Assembly (NCBI GenBank): GCA_027422505.1
Contig: JAPQWV010000005.1
Coordinates: forward strand, 13,025,501-13,089,500
Direction of reading: 5' to 3'
DNA from: Craterostigma plantagineum
Lineage: Eukaryota; Streptophyta; Magnoliopsida; Lamiales; Linderniaceae
Length of the DNA: 64,000 nt
Positions 56,397 to 64,000 of the stretch are shown here, in pieces. The notes beneath the pieces were generated by a model, which made no database searches, had not been told where the DNA came from, and saw only the letters and a program-made list of their open reading frames with translations. The first letter of the stretch is position 1; each line of letters starts with the position of its first letter. Position numbers and translations under genes: made by a program.

Positions 56397-57978
56397 TCTG
56401 TTTATTGGCCGACTCGGAACAAATTAGTTTCGTAGAAGCCATAAGAGACAAGAGATGGAAAATGGCGATGGACGAGGAAATAAAGGCGATCGAAAAGAAT
56501 GACACATGGAAACTTGTGGAGTTGCCAAACGGGCATAAACCCATTGGAGTCAAATGGGTTTATAAGAAGAAGATGAATGCTCAAGGAAAAATTGAACGTT
56601 ACAAGGCGAGATTGGTGGTGAAGGGCTATCGACAACAAGCGGGAATAGATTACGACGAAGTTTTTGCTCCCGTTGCAAGAATGGAAACAATCCGTTTGCT
56701 CCTGGCTCAAGCTACACAACTCAACTGACCAATCTACCAGATGGACGTGAAGTTCGCTTTTCTAAACGGGAACTCGAGGAAGAAGTCTACGTGGAGCAGC
56801 CCCCGGGATATACAAAACCAGGAAAAGAAGGCAAAGTGTTGAAATTAGAAAAGGCGCTTTACGGGCTAAAGCAAGCGCCGCGAGCATGGAACACCCGGAT
56901 CGACGGATATTTCAAAAAGAACAAGTTCGAGCAATGTCCGTTCGAGCATGCCCTCTATATCAAAAGAGAAGGAAAGGAAATGATCATCGTCGCTCTCTAT
57001 GTCGATGACCTTATTTTCATGGGAAGCTGTGAGAAAATAGTCAACGACTTTAAGAAGGCGATGACGAAGGAATTTGAGATGACGGACTTGGGACTGATGA
57101 AATATTTTCTCGGTCTCGAAGTCGAGCAAAAAAGCACGGGAATTTTTGTGTCGCAAGAAGCGTATGCGAAGGCTATATTGAAGAAAAATAAAATGGAGGA
57201 AAGCAATCCGGTAGCGACACCGATGGAACTTGGAACAAAACTGTCCAAGTTTGAGGGAGGACAAGGAGTGAATGCGACCGATTATCGAAGTCTCGTGGGC
57301 AGTCTGCGATACTTGACCTGCACGAGACCCGATATCGCTTACAGCGTTGGAGTCGTTAGCCGTTATATGGAAGATCCGAGGCAGTCACATCTAAAGGCGA
57401 TCAAAAGGATTTTACGTTACATCCGAGGAACACAATCGCTTGGACTATTTTATCCAAAGGCGAGCGACTGCAAATTAGTCGGATATTCTGACAGCGATTG
57501 GTGCGGAGATATCGATGATCGAAGGAGCACTGGCGGCTACGTATTTTATCTCGGGAATACGGCATTCACCTGGCTATCGAAAAAGCAACCGATCGTGACT
57601 TTGTCAACCTGCGAAGCGGAATATGTGGCAGCATCGTGGTGTGTCTGTCACGCAATCTGGTTGAGGAATTTACTGCTCGATTTGAATCTTCAACAAGTTG
57701 AGCCAACTGAAATCCGAGTCGACAATAAGTCAGCGATTGAGTTGGCGAAAAATCCAGTTCATCACGAAAGAAGCAAGCATATTGATGCGCGATTTCATTT
57801 TATTCGGGAGCACGTAAAAAATGGAGCAGTAAAAATGGTACACGTCGCAAGTTCGGATCAAGTTGCAGATATTTTCACGAAGCCATTACCGACAAGCACA
57901 TTCGAAAACCTAAAAGGAATGCTCGGGATGAAAGATCATAAGACATTGAGATTAAGGGAGGAATTTGTTGATAATTAA
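56348..57978 (+). pseudogene. Copia reverse transcriptase and RNase H
   Basis: The frame 56348-56728 has WKMAMDEEIKAIEKNDTWKL and RLVVKGYRQQAGIDYDEVFA. It stops at TGA 56726-56728, where related elements have TGG. A one-base loss follows near 56770 (FLNG). The long frame to 57978 then has [11 protein letters not shown], the catalytic LYVDDLIF, FEMTDLGLMKYFLGLEV, TRPDIAYSVGVVSRYM, the RNase H segment STCEAEYVAAS and VHHERSKHIDARFHFIREHV, and ends DQVADIFTKPLPTSTFENLK. Its last codons overlap the PPT and the 3' LTR start. With two small repairs pol would be open, so the element is only lightly damaged. Confidence 0.9.
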
Positions 57979-58373
57979 TCTCAATAGTCAAAATTTTAGG
58001 ATGGAAAATATGAGGAAGAAACAAAAAAAAAACAACAAAGTCCACTCATCCAATAAGGTTCATGCGCATGCAAGGAAAATCACCCAAGGAGATCCGATCA
58101 AAGAAAAAATAAAAGAAGAAGATTTGCTTAGATTTTTCCTATTTGTTTTCATTTGGCTAGATGACATTATAAATAGCTTGCGTGCATGTAATATGGCAAG
58201 AGGAAGAAAAAAGAGGAAAAGAGCTTTACGTGAATTTTTCTATTTTCTATACAAGTATTACAGAGAGAAAAGAAAAAGCTCGGCTCCTCCACTCACCCAC
58301 GTCCAACACTATCTAAAATAATAAGTCATTCCAATAAAAATAAGTCGATCCTCGCCTTGTACTAAAAATAACA
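57966..58373 (+). repeat. Copia 3' LTR
   Basis: 408 bp, TGTTGATAATT to AAAATAACA, highly similar to 53547-53958 with a few single-base indels and substitutions. Confidence 0.9.
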
Positions 58374-58685
58374 TAGACCCTACCACATCCACAATCTGCC
58401 TCCTAAAAATTCTATGCTCCGTACCAGCCAATTCAATCATCAATTCCAAAGCTTCCTGCGTTGTTGCCTCATTCCCCGAGTTCAATGCTTCAGTGAGGGT
58501 CCGCATCATTGCAGGCAACAGGTCCTGAAACCTATCCCTATCACTCGAGCTCGATAAACACTGAATAAAATTAATCACCGCACTCAAAGCAGAAATCTTC
58601 ACATCTCCACTAGTCGCAGAGCTTCTTCACGGTCGATTTCGTCTCCTCTTTCTGGATGCACGTGAGGAGCGTGTTCTTCACCGTC
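58374..58685 (-). pseudogene. Captured importin-5 fragment, 5' part
   Basis: The minus strand reads VKNTLLTCIQKEETKSTVKK and LCD (about 58690-58615), then jumps to VKISALSAVINFIQCLSSSS, DRDRFQDLLPAMMRTLTEAL and LELMIELAGTEHRIFRRQIV before VDVVG at the copia junction. In importin-5 the KKLCD and VKISAL segments are far apart, so an internal deletion or exon skipping is present. The part at 53546-52740 continues this protein on the other side of the copia element. Confidence 0.84.
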
Positions 58686-59224
58686 TGTAATACCCGTAAA
58701 ATTTAATTACGGGATTTACGACTTAATTAGCAGTAAATTAGAAATTTCGTTGAGTTAAATAAAGAAAGAAATTAGGACTTTGGGTGATACGATGCTTTCA
58801 TACTTTTATGCCTTTAAATGACTTATGTGTCTATATGATTACATGCTGTGTGATTTATAATTTCTTATATGTGCTATATGTACGATACATGACTTATTAT
58901 TTTTTTGATTATGATGATATTAGAACTTAAGGAAAGTAAGATAATAATAATATAAGGACTTAAATGTGAGGCTATGCTTAATAAAATAATAATAGAGAGA
59001 CTTATGATATTGGGCCATGTGTAATACGTGAATTAAAGCCCATGTTTACAAGATAAACATTAAGTTACTTAAGCCATAGGAAAATAACGTCATCACATGT
59101 CCCATCATAGAAAACCATTCGATAGTTTAATGGTTATTAAGAATCCCTTTTATGGTAAAAGATCATTCAAATCGTAAGAGGAGTTGAACACTAAGATGAT
59201 CGTCCAAATAGCTTGAACAATAAG
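58686..59224 (+). repeat. 5' fragment of a gypsy LTR
   Basis: Starts TGTAATACCCGTAAA and parallels the first few hundred bases of the LTR at 59225. It ends where that LTR begins, so a related element inserted into it, or an unequal exchange joined them. No gene. Confidence 0.75.
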
Positions 59225-61553
59225 TGTAATACCCATAAAATATAATTACGGGATTTACGATTTAATTAGCAATAAATTAGAAACTTCGTTGGATTTATTA
59301 AATAAAGAAGTTAGGGTTTTACATGATGCGATGCTTTCATGTTTACATGTCTTTTAGTGACTTATATGTCTATGTGATTTCATGCTATATATGATATAGT
59401 CCTACATGGCTTATGTGCTGTTAGAATAATTAACGTGGTAGGAAATTTAAGTTAGAACTTAGAAGTAAATTAGTATAAGGTCCCTAGATTTTGGTAGGAG
59501 ATAGTATTAATAAAAGTTAAGAAATTCAAACCATATATTAAAACTAAAATTGGGATTAATTCATGAATTGAGCTAGACCTAAATTCGAACCCAAGTGTTA
59601 AAGAAGTACTATAACAGACCTAAGATTATCCTATGGTTCGATTACTTGACCAAAAGGAAAAGGAAATTAATAAAATAATGCATATTACAAGAGATAAGGA
59701 TTAACAAAGTATCCATCATTGTCAATTGCTAACCACTACACGCAACGATAAGAAAGGAGTGAGAATTATTGATAGGACTAAGTTATTCATTCTAAGGCAG
59801 GGAAGAGAGAACGTTCGATCAAAGATATGTATATATAATTACTTGTAACAATTGCCGAGTAGCTAGAATCAACCAATTATAAATTAAGTGTGGTTAATAG
59901 TTTAAAGCATAATTGGGCCATTCTAGTACGGAATAAAATGTTGCTTAGTACGTGAGGAAAAGAGTAGTAACTTACTCATCTACTAGTCTCATCAATTACA
60001 TAATTCCATACTTTAATCCTTATCAACTAGGCCAAAGAGAATGATATGAAGGAAATACTTTCATAACGAAGAATAGAAAGGAACACCCTTAAGAAAGAGA
60101 ATTAATAGAACGAAGAGATACTTCATCAACAGATCACAGCTCAAACTCGGATTTTGGTAAGTGCAAGTATCGTTCATAATTCACCTAGAGTTATTAAAGT
60201 ATGTTAACTAACGAAACTAGAGTAATCTGGGTGTAAGAAAGACCCAAAAAGCTCTATTTGTAGGATAAATTCTTATCCCCACGAGTTAAGGCATACTGAG
60301 TTAAGGCCTTAATTGTAGGGAATTATTTCTGAAATAACGTCGCTTGTTTTAGGGTTTGAATTTGAATTTTGGATAGAATAAATGATTCTGAGATAGAGAA
60401 AACCCTATATGTTATAAGTCGGGATAGGAAAGATTTCTATGTATTAGGATTTCGAAACAGTGAATTTCGTGATCTTTTGATCTCGAAATCTTTTAAGTCT
60501 CGAGATTTATAATTAAGGTTGAGTTCGAAATTAAGAAACATGATGTCGAAATATGTAGATGTCGAAAGGCTAGATAAGAATTTCGATGTATTAGAATTTC
60601 GAAGGAACAAATATGCCGAGATTAGAAGATGTCGAAAGAGAACACTTGCGAAATAAGAAAAGCTCGAAATCTTGAAATCTCGAAACCTTTGATCTCGAGA
60701 TTTATAAATTACGAGAGTAAGGTGTGGACCAATCATAACTAGAGGAAGTTAAATGCCTAAAGGGACACGTAGCTATTCCTTAACATATGAGATAAATTAG
60801 TCACCTAGTTGTCATTACACCGTTCATTTGTTTAAATATTTTATTAATTAAATTAGAGGGAACGATTAGATAAGAACCAAAAGAAGGAAAGGGGAAAATA
60901 AAAGAAAACCCTCATTAGCATACAACTCCGTCGGAAAAGAAGAAATCTTAGGATCCGGGAATTTTGGGGGAAATAGCTTTAAGAGCTAAGTTTGAGTACA
61001 TAAGGTTCAAGAATGTCGAGATCTATTTCATTAATCATCTCGAGAACTTTGGTCAATCATTTCGAAGTTTATTTTATAAATTCTGTGTACTATTTAATTA
61101 ACTTGGAATCATGTCTAATAAAGAAGTCGAAATTCATAAAAATTGAAACTAGGGTTTTTAAATTAAGCCACTCTCGTGAAACTGTAATTAGACTAACAAA
61201 CCCTAATTTTATATGTTTCTGTACTTAGGGTTCAAAGGTTAGCAAATTACTGTACGATAAGCTAAGGATACCAGGTAAGTGGAAATCGCAACTACAACAC
61301 ATAATTATATGTGTATGAATTATGTGTCTATATGCCTTTCATGATTTTATGTGACTTCTATGATTTATATGTGACGTAAATTTACGTGATTTTTATGTGA
61401 TGTAAATTATTCTATGAATATTGCATGCATGTTTACATGATTCATGGCATGAGCATATGCACGCACGACTAGTGTTAGAGTCAGGGAAATAGCGTGCATG
61501 AGTATAAGATCGCTTGAGAGCGAAGTATATTTGCCGGTATAGGCATTTGTGTC

Positions 61554-61706
61554 GACTCAATGATGAGTCACGGCTCTTCTATGCTACCACGGCGATTCAC
61601 GAAGCCGAATTACCTGATTCACGAAAGGTAGGGGAAATACCCCGTAGCGGGAGATGCAACCTGGAGGATGCGACTCGAGGGTATGAGCGGCACCGAGGGA
61701 ACCTCG
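61554..61706 (+). other. Conserved LTR hairpins
   Basis: Three stems: GACTCA/TGAGTC (61554-61559 with 61564-61569), TACCT/AGGTA (61611-61615 with 61626-61630) and CGAGG/CCTCG around GAA (61694-61698 with 61702-61706). The gypsy LTR at 40768-43847 has them as GACTC/GAGTC, TGCCT/AGGCA and CAGAGG/CCTCTG, so the second and third show pairing-preserving substitutions. Confidence 0.75.
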
Positions 61707-61761
61707 AGTGTTGGCGACCTCGTAGTAAGCTACCAGTGAGAAGCGCCCGCGTGTCAGACCG

Positions 61762-61980
61762 CATTGGGATGGAAAGGCGCCTTAGGGTTAAACGAAATTT
61801 GTGTGCCCGGGTTAGCCTCTCAATGGGACTGCATTGGGATTGAAAGGCACTAGTAGCCTCTCAGTGTGGATCACACTGGGATTGAAAGGCACTGGTAGCC
61901 TCTCAGTGTGTACCGCATTGGGATTGAAAGGCACCATAGGGTTACGCACAGATGGGGTACTCGGGTTTAGCCTCCCAGTG
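61762..61980 (+). repeat. Fourfold hairpin array in gypsy LTR
   Basis: Each unit has an outer stem, an inner AGGC/GCCT stem and a variable loop. Outer stems: unit 1 CATTG (61762-61766) with CAATG (61821-61825); unit 2 CATTG (61832-61836) with CAGTG (61862-61866), one T-G wobble; unit 3 CACACTG (61872-61878) with CAGTGTG (61904-61910); unit 4 CATTG (61916-61920) with CAGTG (61976-61980). The middle pair goes T-A, T-G, C-G, T-G, a compensatory series. Units 2 and 3 are short; 1 and 4 have long loops that contain TTAGGGTTA or ATAGGGTTACG. Confidence 0.82.
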
Positions 61981-62503
61981 TGTGTACTGCACTTATACCC
62001 TTAGGGGTTTGAGCTCTATATGGTGCATAGTAAGATTGAAAGCCGAGGGCTCAATAAGAAATGAAAAGAATGAGAAGGATACGAGAGGTCAATAGCATTG
62101 GCGCGGATGCCTTCGCTATTTAGGTCACGTGCATTGCATGCATGATTTTCACTTACTGAGCTTTATAAGCTCATTCCACGTTTTATGTGTTGTAGGACCC
62201 CGCGATCACGGTACGTGATCATTTTCACGGCGAGGCCAACTTTTGAAGCTTTCGTGGGCTTTTGAGATGGAAGTGTGTGCATGGATGCGACCTCGTGGAG
62301 GCCCAGTAGATAAATTTATTTTGACCCGCATGCGCGCTTTCCTATGTAAATAGGACCCATGATAATTTTGTAGGAATAGTTACGATTCCTTTTTATGAAA
62401 GGAAAAATTTTATTCGAAATTTCGTACTATTTATTTCTTTTCTACGACACTAATTACGTAAACTAGTTAAGAAAGTAGTGGTGGAAGGCGGGGCTGCCAC
62501 AGG

Positions 62504-62516
62504 TGGTTATCAGAGC
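62504..62516 (+). promoter_or_regulatory. Gypsy primer binding site with one-base insertion
   Basis: TGGTTATCAGAGC after the LTR; it matches initiator Met tRNA apart from one extra T. Confidence 0.75.
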
Positions 62517-62655
62517 TTAGGATATAGGTTCTGCAGACTGTCCATGTACACACACTCTAAAGCACGGAAGCGGCCTTGCCTGTAAGTTTTATGTTTTTAT
62601 GAATTTCTGGTGTTACATGATTTATTGATCTTAGGAACGTTATGATAGAAGAACG

Positions 62656-63700
62656 ATGGGTAGAACAAGAAATGAAAATAGTGCGGGTGCAGATAAAGGT
62701 ACAGAACACGCAGCCTCTACTGATAGTCGGGATGCGACTATCCTTCAGCTCGCGGAACTAGTCCGCCAACAATCTGCGCAAATTCAACAACTAATTCAGC
62801 AACAAAACGTTGGCGGACAATCAAGTAACGGACCCCCTCAGGCCGACAGAATCGAAATGGTCGGGGAAAGATTTCGTAAACTTAACCCCCCAACCTTTGA
62901 AGATGCTGTTGACCCAACCTCGGCTGAGGATTGGCTCCGAACCCTAGAAACTATGTTCCAACATAGCCGTACCCCTGAAACGGAAAAGATCTTGTGCGCT
63001 AGTTACCTATTAAGGGGAAGCGCAGGTCATTGGTGGGACACAATTCTGACTCTCGAAGATCCCTTGACAATGACCTGGGAGCATTTCAAAGAGTTTTTTT
63101 CGAAATAAGTATTTCACTGCTCCCGTTCGAGCCCAAAGGATGAACGAGTTCATCAATCTCCGCCAAGGAGCAATGACGGTGGCGGAGTATATTAGGAAAT
63201 TTGAACAGTTGTCCCGATTCGCCACCCACATGGTGAGTACGGACGCGTTAAAGATCGAGCGATTTATGGAAGGCTTGAAGCCAGAACTTTACCGTGATGT
63301 TGGCATGGCCGGATTCCAAGGGTTACTTATGCCCAAATGGCGGAACGAGCCCTGATGGCTGAACAAGCTGAAATCCGAATTGTACGAGCACATGAGGCTA
63401 AAAGGAAGTTCGAACAAGGACCCAAAGGGGACGGAAATAACCCGAAGAAACCGTTCGTTCCTAAGAATGTGAAGCCCAATTTCCAAATCGACCCGGACCA
63501 CCTCAGCAGACTAACACGAATCAGGGGAGACCCCAACCAAACGTACCTCCATGTCCAAAATGTGCACGACGTCATCTAGGCGTCTGTTTCTCCCAAAACG
63601 CCATCTGTTTTAAATGTGGCAAGACAGGCCACTACTCCGTAGCCTGCCCAGAAAATGCATCTGGAAGTCAGGGAACAACCGGACCAAGCCGCCGACAGCA
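62656..63700 (+). pseudogene. Gypsy gag
   Basis: ATG at 62656. The frame 62656-63108 carries a Gln-rich N-terminus (TILQLAELVRQQSAQIQQLI), then FRKLNPPTFEDAVDPTSAED and LLRGSAGHWWDTI. A frameshift at an T run near 63097-63105 moves to 63110-63355 (APVRAQRMNEFINLRQGAMT, VAEYIRKFEQLSRFATHMVS), and another falls near 63325. The zinc knuckle CFKCGKTGHYSVACP lies at about 63607-63651. It is better preserved than the gag at 36277 and shows what that copy lost. Confidence 0.88.
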
Positions 63701-64000
63701 CCCGCTCGGGTATATATGCTTACGGCGGAAGAAGCTGAAAACAACCCATCCGAGATGGAAGGTACCTTCCTAACCGATTAAACTTCAACATACATTCTAG
63801 TGGACTCATGAGCCACATTTTCTTTTGTATCCACCACTTATGTGGTAAGATTCGGAATTCTTTTAGCCGACTTGGTTGATACCAGTTCAAGTGTCGACCT
63901 GAATCGTAATCGTAACAAATAGGCTTCCAAAATAGGAAGTCATACCTGAATTCCTGAAACCTAAGATCCAATAATATCCGGGGTATAATCCTATGCCCCA
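63701..64000 (+). pseudogene. Gypsy protease remnant, cut by window edge
   Basis: ILVDS, then TGA where the active-site Gly codon GGA is expected, then ATFSFVSTTYVVRFGI (about 63794-63860). The protease active site is destroyed by this nonsense change. The sequence after about 63870 no longer matches gypsy protease clearly. Confidence 0.78.

Larger units (their letters stand above)
53547..58373 (+). mobile_element. Ty1/copia retrotransposon inserted in the importin fragment
   Basis: LTRs at 53547-53958 (412 bp) and 57966-58373 (408 bp), PBS at 53962-53974, gag-pol 53975-57978 and a PPT (AAGGGAGGAATT) just before the 3' LTR. The flanking bases aggac and tagac agree at three of five positions, so the target duplication is imperfect. 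The LTRs differ by roughly six small changes, so it is older than the Sirevirus and LARD insertions. Overall style (RGRG-rich gag tail, order PR-IN-RT-RH) resembles Tnt1-like copia elements; lineage not settled. Confidence 0.92.
59225..62501 (+). repeat. 5' LTR of a Tekay-type gypsy element
   Basis: 3277 bp, TGTAATACCCATAAA to GGGCTGCCACA. It is AT-rich to about 61250, with TCTCGAAA/TTTCGAAA words at 60440-60720. A GC-rich structured domain follows (about 61530-62050), homologous in layout to 43040-43330 but with an added hairpin array. The 3' LTR lies outside the window. Confidence 0.82.

Noticed and set aside
53542..58378. Perfect 5-bp target duplication for the copia element
   Set aside because: Flanks read aggac and tagac, matching at only three of five positions, so I do not claim an intact duplication; the split importin exon is the better evidence.
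61554..61630. Resemblance of GATGAGTC and CACGAA to a hammerhead ribozyme core
   Set aside because: The CTGATGA and GAAAC boxes are not both present and stem III cannot be drawn; the GACTCA/TGAGTC hairpin explains the similarity.
36125..62516. PBS matches as tRNA genes
   Set aside because: Only 8-13 bases match initiator Met tRNA at each LTR junction; no cloverleaf can be drawn and no tRNA gene was seen in the window.

Overview
This window is plant nuclear DNA, almost certainly from a flowering plant. It is a repeat-rich, heterochromatin-like block with no intact ordinary host gene that I can support. The plant assignment rests on several things seen here. There are Ty1/copia (including Sirevirus-type) and Ty3/gypsy (Tekay/Del-type chromovirus) elements primed by initiator-Met tRNA (TGGTATCAGAGCC). 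There are hAT and CACTA DNA transposons and a plant-type LINE. There are captured fragments of plant genes: WEB1-like, a DExH RNA helicase, chloroplast ClpD/ERD1 and importin-5. I cannot name the species.

Layout. 532-4057: a 5'-truncated LINE on the minus strand with a 16-bp target-site duplication. 4074-9924: remnant of a Sirevirus-like copia element carrying only its accessory reading frame, cut off by a 28-bp perfect inverted repeat. 10 to 16.2 kb: AT-rich non-autonomous DNA-transposon sequence with ACGACTG motifs, a hAT insertion (11244-12172) and a degenerate array (about 13.98-15.67 kb). 16.2-19.87 kb and 32.81-34.35 kb: one region of captured host fragments, all on the minus strand, including a fourfold 563-bp tandem array of a ClpD fragment. 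It is split by a 12.9-kb Sirevirus (19872-32807, minus strand) with nearly identical LTRs and a perfect 5-bp duplication. 34354-43847: a Tekay-type gypsy element. It lies inside a second gypsy pol (43848-45687 and 49726-50055), which also holds a very young 4.03-kb non-autonomous LTR element (45688-49720). 50.06-51.8 kb: a CACTA terminus and a minus-strand gypsy LTR. 51809-58685: a second CACTA left end with a captured importin-5 fragment, split by a copia element (53547-58373). 58686-64000: a partial gypsy LTR followed by a gypsy element with a 3.28-kb 5' LTR and a decayed gag/protease that runs off the window.

How the parts relate. The Sirevirus (19872-32807), the remnant at 6505-9949 and the 4.03-kb non-autonomous element share an accessory gene of unknown function. 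The last two of these have no gag/pol here, and the 4.03-kb element shares LTR-end, PBS and PPT sequences with the full Sirevirus, so it was probably mobilised in trans.

The most interesting signals are structural. Three tandem 64-bp units inside the non-autonomous element each fold as an H-type pseudoknot, with compensatory changes in both helices. The gypsy LTRs carry several hairpins with compensatory changes, including a fourfold hairpin array. Tracts rich in TCGATCGAAA/GCGAAA motifs recur in untranslated parts of unrelated element families.
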